Shown here: positions 57,713 through 64,000 of the stretch, piece by piece | How the letters are laid out: the number at the start of each line of letters is the position of its first letter | Numbering within the stretch: position 1 is the first letter of the stretch | Assembly: GCA_031628995.1 (NCBI GenBank) | Contig: JAVLUO010000003.1 | Coordinates: 164,351 to 228,350 of the forward strand | Direction: 5' to 3' | DNA from: Bacillota bacterium LX-D | GTDB lineage: Bacteria; Bacillota; DUOV01; Zhaonellaceae | DNA: 64,000 bases | The notes under the pieces: generated by a model | The model's database searches: none | Told to the model about the DNA's origin: nothing | The model's input: only the letters and a program-made list of their open reading frames with translations | Program-made: the position numbers and the translations under genes

Positions 57713-58409
57713 AGTAGAAAATATAGATGTCTTTTATGGAGCAATTCATGCTATTAAAGGAGTTTCATTAGAAGTTAATGAAGGAGAAATTGTAACCCTA
57801 ATTGGTGCCAACGGTGCCGGCAAAACCACAACATTACAAACAATTTCAGGATTAATCCGCCCTAAAAAAGGGGAAATTACTTTTAAGGACTCTAAAATTA
57901 CCGGTGTGCCTGCACAGCAAATTGTAAAAAAAGGCATTTCCCAAGTGCCTGAAGGACGGCGTGTTTTTGCCAATCTAACAGTTCTGGAAAATTTAGAAAT
58001 GGGCGCTTATTTAAGGAAAGATAAGCAGGGAATTAATGAAACTTTGGAGAAAGTTTTTATTAAGTTCCCACGTTTGAAAGAACGTGCTGCCCAGCTAGCA
58101 GGAACTTTAAGCGGTGGCGAGCAACAAATGTTGGCCATGGGTAGGGCTTTAATGTCCCAGCCCAAACTAATGCTTTTAGATGAGCCTTCCATGGGACTGG
58201 CACCTATTTTAGTTAAAGAAATTTTTTCCATTATTAAAGAAATAAATGAGTCAGGAACTACTATACTACTAGTAGAGCAGAATGCAAATATGGCTTTATC
58301 TATTGCTAACCGTGCTTATGTGCTGGAAACAGGTCGGGTTGTCGCCTCAGGCTCAGCGGCAGAGCTAGCTGAAAGTGAACAAATTAAAAAAGCTTATCTT
58401 GGTGGGTAA
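57705..58409 (+). CDS. livF: Liv-type ABC transporter ATPase LivF
   Basis: 234 residues. Walker A GANGAGKTTTLQTISG, LivF-type PEGRRVFANLTVLENLEMGA, signature LSGGEQQMLAMGRALM and Walker B LMLLDEPSMGLAP are all present. ATG at 57705 has GGAGG upstream and overlaps livG by eight bases. It completes the five-part importer. Confidence 0.96.
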   Translation: MLKVENIDVFYGAIHAIKGVSLEVNEGEIVTLIGANGAGKTTTLQTISGLIRPKKGEITFKDSKITGVPAQQIVKKGISQVPEGRRVFANLTVLENLEMGAYLRKDKQGINETLEKVFIKFPRLKERAAQLAGTLSGGEQQMLAMGRALMSQPKLMLLDEPSMGLAPILVKEIFSIIKEINESGTTILLVEQNANMALSIANRAYVLETGRVVASGSAAELAESEQIKKAYLGG

Positions 58410-58432
58410 GCTTTAGTTGGGAGGAGTTTAAG

Positions 58433-59095
58433 TTGTACGTAAGATCACGGATGACTGAAAATCCTATTACAATTAACCGGCAAACTACTATAGCAGAAGC
58501 ACTGGACTTAATGAGAAAAAATAGTATACGCCGTTTACCGGTGATGGAGAAAGAAAAATTGGTAGGTATTGTTACAGATCGAGATTTAAGCGAAGTATCT
58601 CCTTCACCTGCCACCTCTTTAAGTGTCTTTGAAATTAACTATTTATTAGCTAAAATGAAAATTTCCGATGTATTACCTAAGGATCAAACAGTAGTAACAA
58701 TATCCCCAGATGCTTATATCGAGGAAGCGGCACTGTTAATGCGTGAGCATAATGTAGGTGCCTTACCTGTTTTGGAAAATGGGAAGCTCGTAGGAATTGT
58801 TACGGAAACAAATATCTTTGATGCTTTTATTGATATACTAGGTGTCCGGGATGCTGGAACGAGAATTACATTAGAAGTAGCTGATAAGCCAGGTGTTTTA
58901 GCAGATGTTGCTGAGGTAATCCGAGATTATGGTGCTAATATTGCACGCATTGCTGCTTTTCGCGATAGGGGAGAGCAAACACTAATTGTTATTCGCCTAA
59001 ATACTACGGATGTAGATCCCATTGTCGACGTTTTAAAACAGCATGGCTATAAAATTCAGTCAGTGAAGGATTATCAAGAATTTCAACCAAACTAA
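58433..59095 (+). CDS. CBS-CBS-ACT domain protein (AcuB-like)
   Basis: 220 residues from TTG at 58433, eight bases after GGAGGAG. Two CBS domains (MTENPITINRQTTIAEALDL; ISDVLPKDQTVVTISPDAYI, each followed by RLPVMEKEKLVGIVTDRDL or GALPVLENGKLVGIVTETNI) cover about 1-140. An ACT domain (ITLEVADKPGVLADVAEVIR) covers about 143-215. CBS pairs bind adenine nucleotides and ACT domains often bind amino acids. The layout is that of AcuB-like proteins. It is the last gene of the liv operon, suggesting amino-acid- and energy-sensing control. Target unknown. Confidence 0.9.
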   Translation: MYVRSRMTENPITINRQTTIAEALDLMRKNSIRRLPVMEKEKLVGIVTDRDLSEVSPSPATSLSVFEINYLLAKMKISDVLPKDQTVVTISPDAYIEEAALLMREHNVGALPVLENGKLVGIVTETNIFDAFIDILGVRDAGTRITLEVADKPGVLADVAEVIRDYGANIARIAAFRDRGEQTLIVIRLNTTDVDPIVDVLKQHGYKIQSVKDYQEFQPN

Positions 59096-59104
59096 TCACT
59101 AATT

Positions 59105-59147
59105 TAAAAAACAGCATGACTTTTCAGTAAGTCATGCTGTTTTTTTC
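59105..59147. terminator. Bidirectional terminator between the liv and ior-paaK operons
   Basis: ACAGCATGACTT (59111-59122) pairs with AAGTCATGCTGT (59129-59140), flanked by A and T runs, so it serves both converging operons. Confidence 0.93.
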
Positions 59148-59150
59148 AGC

Positions 59151-60446
59151 TTAAATATTTTCCCGTAAATCAAGAACACGTTTGCTTTTTTTCTCCGAGC
59201 GAGGCAGGCTGCCGTAGTCAACAACTTGCACGTCAGAATGAACACCAATTTTCGTTTTAATATGTTGCTGAATTTCCCTAGCTAACAATTCCCGATTTGC
59301 ATTTTCATTGCCTTCGACTTTTAGTAAAATACTATCTTTCCCTTGTTTACGGGTTAAAATAACTTGGTATTCGCTGCTGGCCTGGGCAGATAATTTGATT
59401 ACATGGTCAATTTGCCCTGGGTAAATATTGACACCTTTGATTTTAATCATTTCATCAGTTCTACCTAAAATACGGTCTAACATAGGATAAGGACTGCCGC
59501 AAGGGCAGGACTCTAATAAAAGCTTTGTCAAGTCATGGGTGCGATAACGTAGTAAGGGCATACCTTCTTTAGTTAAAGTAGTAATTACTAGCTCACCCTG
59601 CTGACCTGGAGGCAGCTGTTCTCCCGTTACAGGGTCGATAATTTCAAATAGTAAATGATCGCTCCAATAGTGCATGCCTTGATGATAGGGACAGTCGATG
59701 GCAATACCTGGACCATAAATTTCTGTAAGTCCATAAATATCAAAAGTATCAATTCCTAAAATTTCTTCAATGCGGCTGCGCATTTTATCTCCCCAGCGTT
59801 CGCTGCCAAAAACGCCTATGCGTAAATTAATACGGTCGCTTAAATTCCTGCTTTTAATTTCTTCTGCCAGCAGGAGACCATAGGAGGAGGTGCCAATTAA
59901 GACTGTAGTTTTAAGATCCTCCATTAGTTCCAATTGTTTTTCCGTGTTTCCGGGACCAGTTGGAACAGCCATGGCACCTACTTTTTCTACCCCAGTTTGA
60001 AAACCTATGCCTGCTGTCCAGAGTCCATAACCTGGTGTTATTTGTACACGATCCTTGTTAGAAACACCCACGAGGCTAAGACAGCGAGCCATCATTTCTG
60101 ACCAAGTTGCAACGTCAGTTGCTGTATAAGGAATGATTACAGGCTTTCCAGTAGTTCCTGAGGAGGAATGAATCCGGACAACTAATTCATCGGGAACTGC
60201 CTGCAGACCAAGGGGGTAAGACTGACGTAATTCTGCCTTGGTGGTAAAAGGAACTTGGCTTAAATCCCTAATAGTACGAATATCAACAGGCTTAATCCCT
60301 GCTTGATCTAATTTCTGTTTATAAAAAGGAGAATTGCAATAGATTCTCTCCATTAGGACCCGAAGCTTTTCTCCTTGGACAGTAAAAAGATTTTCGTAAT
60401 CAAAACTTTTATTTTCTTTAGGAACAGATTGAGCAGCAAGACCCAT
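59151..60446 (-). CDS. paaK: Phenylacetate-CoA ligase family enzyme
   Basis: 431 residues, typical length. AMP-binding motif SSSGTTGKPVIIPYTATDV; DIYGLTEIYGPGIAIDCPYH; LGRTDEMIKIKGVNIYPGQI near the C-terminal domain, and the catalytic lysine near LPRSEKKSKRVLD. It ligates CoA to phenylacetate or another arylacetate with ATP, and in anaerobes can run in reverse to make ATP. Its ATG overlaps the iorB stop (TAATG), so it is coupled to iorAB. Confidence 0.93.
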   Translation of the reverse strand: MGLAAQSVPKENKSFDYENLFTVQGEKLRVLMERIYCNSPFYKQKLDQAGIKPVDIRTIRDLSQVPFTTKAELRQSYPLGLQAVPDELVVRIHSSSGTTGKPVIIPYTATDVATWSEMMARCLSLVGVSNKDRVQITPGYGLWTAGIGFQTGVEKVGAMAVPTGPGNTEKQLELMEDLKTTVLIGTSSYGLLLAEEIKSRNLSDRINLRIGVFGSERWGDKMRSRIEEILGIDTFDIYGLTEIYGPGIAIDCPYHQGMHYWSDHLLFEIIDPVTGEQLPPGQQGELVITTLTKEGMPLLRYRTHDLTKLLLESCPCGSPYPMLDRILGRTDEMIKIKGVNIYPGQIDHVIKLSAQASSEYQVILTRKQGKDSILLKVEGNENANRELLAREIQQHIKTKIGVHSDVQVVDYGSLPRSEKKSKRVLDLRENI

Positions 60447-61045
60447 TATAATCTACCTCCCATAGCTTCTACACCTAAAGTAAAAGCTGTTCTATTAATG
60501 TCATGGAGCTTAGGGGGAATAGAATTGAAAATAACTTCTAGCAAATTGCTGCCGGAAAAAGGCAGCTTGTTTAGTGCTGCTAAAGCTCCAAGTAAAACTA
60601 TATTAGCGGCTTTATAGGTTCCGGCCCGGTTAGCTAAGGCGGTAGCATTGAGTAAATAAATGTTTTGTACCTTTGCTTTTAAGAAATTTAATAATTCTTC
60701 AGTATTGTAAGTACTTTTGCCTAAAGCCACAGAAATAGGCAAAATAGTAGCTGTGTTGGAGATGACTAAACCATTAGTTTTAAGTTTAGGTAGGGCCCGA
60801 ACTGTCTCTGCAAGTTCTAAGCCTAGAATCAGATCAGCTTTTTGATCAGGAACTAAAGGACCAACATCTTCCACACCTATACGAACTTGGCTTGATACAG
60901 AACCTTCTCTTTGTGCCATGCCGATAGCCTCAGAGGTGCGTACATGTAATCTCTGTTCCATAGCTGCTCTGGCCAAAATACGGGAAGCAAGTACATTTCC
61001 TTGTCCCCCGACTCCGGCAATAATAATGTTAAAAACTTCTTTCAT
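60446..61045 (-). CDS. iorB: Indolepyruvate ferredoxin oxidoreductase beta subunit
   Basis: 199 residues from ATG at 61045 (MKEVFNIIIAGVGGQGNVLA). Earlier in-frame codons belong to the iorA frame region. The gamma-type oxidoreductase pattern (GVGGQGNVLASRILARAAME, MAQREGSVSSQVRIG) is conserved. It pairs with IorA. Its start overlaps the iorA stop by one base and its stop overlaps the paaK start by one base. Confidence 0.95.
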   Translation of the reverse strand: MKEVFNIIIAGVGGQGNVLASRILARAAMEQRLHVRTSEAIGMAQREGSVSSQVRIGVEDVGPLVPDQKADLILGLELAETVRALPKLKTNGLVISNTATILPISVALGKSTYNTEELLNFLKAKVQNIYLLNATALANRAGTYKAANIVLLGALAALNKLPFSGSNLLEVIFNSIPPKLHDINRTAFTLGVEAMGGRL

Positions 61046-62847
61046 TATGCTGCACCCCCTATTAAAATTGCATGAGCAGGACAAATCTGACTGCATAAGG
61101 TACAGCCATTGCATGAATCGCCAATGATGGGACCATGGTCGCTTTGAGCTAAAGCAGGGCAGCCTAGTTTTTCTATGCATACTCCACAGTTAATACATTT
61201 TTCTCTATCGACTACTAAAGGTAAGTTTTTTTGCTTAGTTACAGCAATGCATTCTCTTTGCATGACAACTACAGATACGCCCGGAAAATCCAGCGCTTCT
61301 TTGGCAGTGGCCAAGGAGGACTTATAATCATAGGGATCAACGGTTGCCACAAATTTTGCACCACAGGCTTTAGCAATTTGCGTTATGTCTAAAGCTTCAA
61401 CTTCCTGCCCAGCAGCATTTTTACCTAACCCGGGATTGGTTTGATGTCCTGTCATTGCTGTGGTACGGTTATCTAAAACTACTAATGTTAACTGAGCCTG
61501 ATTATGGACTGCATTAATTAGTCCAGGAATGCCTGTGTGAAAGAAGGTAGAATCTCCTAAGAAGGCCACAATTTTTCGTTCAGGTTCTGCCAAGTTAAGA
61601 CCTGTTCCCATGGAAATGCTGGCTCCCATACATAAGCAAGTATCTACGGCATCTAAAGGAGCTCCAAAGCCTAAAGTATAACAGCCAATGTCGCCTGTAA
61701 AAATAGCATTTTTTCCTTGAGCAGCTTTTTTATATTCGTAAAAAGAAGCACGGTGAGGGCAGCCTGCACATAAAATAGGCGGCCTTTGGGGTAAAGCTGG
61801 AAGCTCAGCTTGAGGGATATCTTCTGGCAGTGCTATATCCAGACACTCAGCTATTACAGCTAAAACTTTATCTACATTAAATTCCCCTTCTCGAGGCACT
61901 AACCCATCATGTTTACCTCGCAGGGTGTGAGAATACTTATTTAAGGCAATGATTTTTAAAACTTGATCTTCTATAACAGGTTCTTGTTCTTCAATAACTA
62001 AAACTTTTTGGACTTGTTGTAAGAAATTTTGCACTAAAGCTGTAGGCAAGGGATAAGGGGTACCTACTTTGAGAACGGGTATATCCAACCCTAGAGCCTG
62101 CATAGCTTCTTGAACATAGCTATAGGAAACTCCACCAGTTATAATGCCCCAAGTGCCTTGACCTGGTTTAATACTATTGAAAGAACTTTGCGTAAAGATT
62201 TGGGCGGCTTTCTCTTGCTGAGCATTTAACCAAGCATGCTTTTTCAGAGCCAAACCGGGTAAAATAACCCACCCTGGGTCTTTGATAAAAGTTTTTTCTC
62301 TACTCTGTCTTGAAATTTCAGCTTCTATCTCAACGTCCTGACAGGAATGGCAGGTACGTGTAGTAGGCCGTAAAATAACGGGCAAACCTAATTCCTCTGA
62401 GAGGACAAAAGCTGCCTTGACCATATCTTTGGCTTCTTGAGGAGTGCTTGGGTCTAAAACAGGTAATTTGGCAAAAGCTGCAAATTTCCTAGTGTCTTGT
62501 TCGTTTTGGGAGCTATGGGGACCTGGATCATCGGCAACGGCAATAACTAAACCACCTTTAACCCCAATATAAGCTAAGGTCATTAATGGGTCCGCTGCTA
62601 CATTTAAACCTACTTGTTTCATAGTAACTAAAGCCCTTGCCCCTGTATAAGCTGCACCAGCAGCTACCTCCAGTGCTACCTTTTCATTTACGGACCATTG
62701 GACTTTAATCTGATGCGCTGGTGCCAGTTCTGCCAAAGTTGTAAAAATTTCAGTTGATGGAGTACCGGGATACCCAGTAACTATATCTATACTTGCTTCT
62801 AGGGCTCCGTAAGCAATTGCTTCGTTACCCATTAATAATTTCTTCAT
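61045..62847 (-). CDS. iorA: Indolepyruvate ferredoxin oxidoreductase alpha subunit
   Basis: 600 residues from ATG at 62847 (MKKLLMGNEAIAYGALEASI), seven bases after GGGGG. The pyrimidine-binding part (IDIVTGYPGTPSTEIFTTLA), the TPP domain (GDIGCYTLGFGAPLDAVDTC; FLGDSTFFHTGIPGLINAVH) and a C-terminal two-cluster ferredoxin (CINCGVCIEKLGCPAL, CNGCTLCSQICPAHAI) are complete. With IorB it oxidatively decarboxylates arylpyruvates from Trp, Phe and Tyr to arylacetyl-CoA and reduces ferredoxin. It leads the iorA-iorB-paaK operon and has an attenuator-like leader. Confidence 0.96.
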   Translation of the reverse strand: MKKLLMGNEAIAYGALEASIDIVTGYPGTPSTEIFTTLAELAPAHQIKVQWSVNEKVALEVAAGAAYTGARALVTMKQVGLNVAADPLMTLAYIGVKGGLVIAVADDPGPHSSQNEQDTRKFAAFAKLPVLDPSTPQEAKDMVKAAFVLSEELGLPVILRPTTRTCHSCQDVEIEAEISRQSREKTFIKDPGWVILPGLALKKHAWLNAQQEKAAQIFTQSSFNSIKPGQGTWGIITGGVSYSYVQEAMQALGLDIPVLKVGTPYPLPTALVQNFLQQVQKVLVIEEQEPVIEDQVLKIIALNKYSHTLRGKHDGLVPREGEFNVDKVLAVIAECLDIALPEDIPQAELPALPQRPPILCAGCPHRASFYEYKKAAQGKNAIFTGDIGCYTLGFGAPLDAVDTCLCMGASISMGTGLNLAEPERKIVAFLGDSTFFHTGIPGLINAVHNQAQLTLVVLDNRTTAMTGHQTNPGLGKNAAGQEVEALDITQIAKACGAKFVATVDPYDYKSSLATAKEALDFPGVSVVVMQRECIAVTKQKNLPLVVDREKCINCGVCIEKLGCPALAQSDHGPIIGDSCNGCTLCSQICPAHAILIGGAA

Positions 62848-62869
62848 AGAAAATCCCCCAATAAGTAGA

Positions 62870-62966
62870 TAAAAATAAAAAAACCAGGCTGTCTCAACCT
62901 GGTTTAAAGCACGCATAAAAAAACCTTTGCTCAACTCAGCTCTCCTCAGCTCATTTAAACTCGGTT
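62870..62966 (-). promoter_or_regulatory. Attenuator-like leader of iorAB-paaK
   Basis: In the minus-strand transcript AAACCAGG (62905-62898) pairs with CCTGGTTT (62888-62881), followed by a U-rich tract, an intrinsic terminator about 25 bases before the iorA ribosome-binding site. Upstream, AACCGAGTTTAAA (62966-62954) can pair with TTTAAACCAGGTT (62908-62896), eleven of thirteen bases. That would open the terminator. No gene lies upstream on this strand, so the hairpin is a conditional element rather than the end of another transcript. The controlling signal is unknown; no T-box or known aptamer motif is seen. Confidence 0.6.
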
Positions 62967-63286
62967 CAATTCATATTAAATTTAAAATTTACTAAACTCA
63001 GCTAATCTAATTTGTTATATATTTTACCACAAATTTTAAAAGATGTTACTGAAATATATGTGCCAATTATCTTTTTTTCTACTGGTTGTTCGGACCTTTG
63101 CATGTCAAGCAAGGAAACAACCTTTTCCTGGAAACTTTAGTAAAATTAATGTATGCAGATATTACATCGGTTGTTCCAAACTGTTTTATTTTCCAAATTG
63201 ACATTTCTTTTACAGTTACCATAAATTTTATTTACATTTTAGTTTTAAAATAGTGATAAATTCAATAAAAGGAGAGGATGATGCAC
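62967..63286. other. Divergent intergenic region
   Basis: About 320 A/T-rich bases between the iorA leader and the secreted protein gene. It contains AGCTGAG-type short repeats near the leader (62930-63005) and a candidate promoter for the rightward gene. No coding frame is seen. Confidence 0.4.
63198..63226 (+). promoter_or_regulatory. Candidate promoter of the secreted coiled-coil protein
   Basis: A perfect -35 TTGACA (63198-63203) followed after 17 bases by ATAAAT as a weak -10, about 60 bases before the start codon. Confidence 0.5.
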
Positions 63287-63865
63287 ATGAAAAAAATATT
63301 GCCATGGGCAATGGCCAGTATAATGTTTTTAGGAGGCATTGGATACAATGCATTGCCCGTTAGTGCGGCCGACGGAAATGACGTTACGAAGGTAGTGGTA
63401 ACTACTAATCAGGAAGAATATAAAGAACACAACTTTAGTAAAGCGGCCAAAGTTAAAGGAATTAAGGAAAAAGCAAATAAAGCTAAGGCCGCTAAAGTTA
63501 AAGTAAAAAAATTAGATGGCTATCAAAGGTTACTTGAGTTGAAAGCGGAAAGAAAAACCATAAAAGAGCAAATCAAAGCAGATCGAAAATTAGTGGCTGC
63601 AGAGATTAAAAAGGCTAGAAAAGAAAAAAAGAAAGAAATTGCCAAGGAATATTGCTCTTCTTTAAAGGATATTAAAACAATGCAGCAAGATTTAAAGGTA
63701 CTTTGGGACAAACAAAAAACTAATTGGATAGAATTGAAAAATGCTCGAAATCAAAGAAACGAAACAGAAATGAAAAAGGCTATGGAAAAGATAGTGGCAA
63801 CAGGTGAAGAAATAAATAAAAAATTACTGGATATAGATAATGAATTAAAGGAACTTCTTAAATAA
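63287..63865 (+). CDS. Secreted, lysine-rich coiled-coil protein of unknown function
   Basis: 192 residues from ATG at 63287, nine bases after GGAGAGG; two ATGs just upstream lie too close to that site. A clear signal peptide (MKKILPWAMASIMFLGGIGY, cleavage near VSAAD) is followed by a low-complexity Lys/Ala segment (IKEKANKAKAAKVKVKK) and a long charged helix (about 80-192) with heptads such as RLLELKAERKTIKEQIKADR. It has one Cys and no lipobox. Similar small exported helical proteins are common in anaerobic Firmicutes and have no agreed function. It is monocistronic with its own terminator. Confidence 0.75.
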   Translation: MKKILPWAMASIMFLGGIGYNALPVSAADGNDVTKVVVTTNQEEYKEHNFSKAAKVKGIKEKANKAKAAKVKVKKLDGYQRLLELKAERKTIKEQIKADRKLVAAEIKKARKEKKKEIAKEYCSSLKDIKTMQQDLKVLWDKQKTNWIELKNARNQRNETEMKKAMEKIVATGEEINKKLLDIDNELKELLK

Positions 63866-63866
63866 A

Positions 63867-63907
63867 AACAGGGCTGCTGACAAATAAAAGTCAGCAGCCC
63901 TGTTTTT
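63867..63907 (+). terminator. Intrinsic terminator of the secreted protein gene
   Basis: ACAGGGCTGCTGAC (63868-63881) pairs perfectly with GTCAGCAGCCCTGT (63890-63903), followed by T4. A group II intron start follows immediately. Confidence 0.95.
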
Positions 63908-64000
63908 GTGCGCCTAGCATGGGCGCTTGCTCGTCGGTGAAAGTCCGATACGGGGGTTGATAGTGCCAACCGTTAGCCTAAGACAAGGGTGTCCATCGCG
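63908..64000 (+). mobile_element. Group II intron 5' end, running off the window
   Basis: GTGCGCCTAGCATGGGCG starts one base after the T run of the preceding terminator. The 93 visible bases match the intron at 54584 with about seven differences. Whether an intact intron with a reverse transcriptase continues past the edge cannot be seen. Confidence 0.85.

Noticed and set aside
62848..62934. An aromatic-rich leader peptide (AWFFYFY) in frame before iorA, suggesting classical amino-acid attenuation
   Set aside because: The Phe and Tyr codons are simply the T-rich tract of the terminator and lie after the hairpin, not before it. The iorA start at 62847 has its own ribosome-binding site.

Overview
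The window looks like the replication-origin region of a spore-forming, strictly anaerobic, low-GC Firmicute of the class Clostridia. Evidence for this is the core order gyrA, gyrB, recF, yaaA, dnaN, dnaA, oriC, rpmH, rnpA, yidD, yidC, khpB, mnmE, mnmG, rsmG, parA, parB; a GerA-type germination operon and the spore protein YyaC; rubrerythrin; a CODH-fold protein; and ferredoxin-linked indolepyruvate oxidoreductase. Nothing names the species.

Layout. 1-2.7 kb: the end of an RND efflux operon (pump, membrane-fusion lipoprotein, TetR regulator with a palindromic operator). 2.8-8.4 kb: two rRNA-modification enzymes, gene remnants (carbonic anhydrase tail, MFS fragment) around a YbaK deacylase, a PAS-GGDEF cyclase and a DedA protein. 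8.8-12.7 kb: a CooS homologue whose C-cluster Cys295 position is Glu, beside rubrerythrin, then a class I glutamine amidotransferase. 12.8-16.9 kb: gerA-gerC-gerB behind a good sigma-G-like promoter. 17-26.4 kb: accessory genes, namely a DUF362 ferredoxin protein, a short chemoreceptor-like protein, a 1,264-residue multicopper oxidase with small Cys-rich or coiled-coil neighbours, and an HD-GYP phosphodiesterase behind a cyclic-di-GMP riboswitch. 26.5-28.4 kb: two Arg and two Ser tRNAs followed by serS.

28.4-49.5 kb is the origin core. DnaA boxes lie on both sides of dnaA, and three perfect parS sites bracket the parAB region. A degenerate group II intron remnant sits just behind the gyrB terminator, and a PadR regulator with two in-frame TGA codons sits between rsmG and parA. 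49.5-53 kb holds small conserved genes (DUF554, DUF4446, YyaC, a YkvI-like permease).

53.3-63 kb appears to be an amino-acid module. It has a Liv-type ABC importer (livJ, then livHMGF), a CBS-ACT regulator, and on the facing strand iorA-iorB-paaK in one tightly coupled operon. Together these would import amino acids and convert arylpyruvates to arylacetyl-CoA and arylacetate. The iorAB leader carries a terminator hairpin with a competing upstream segment, so attenuation is likely.

A recurring theme is group II intron 5' ends placed directly after intrinsic terminators, at four places. The most interesting single items are the variant CooS, the multicopper oxidase with its copper site split between repeats, the riboswitch-HD-GYP pair, the terminator-targeted introns and the iorAB attenuator.
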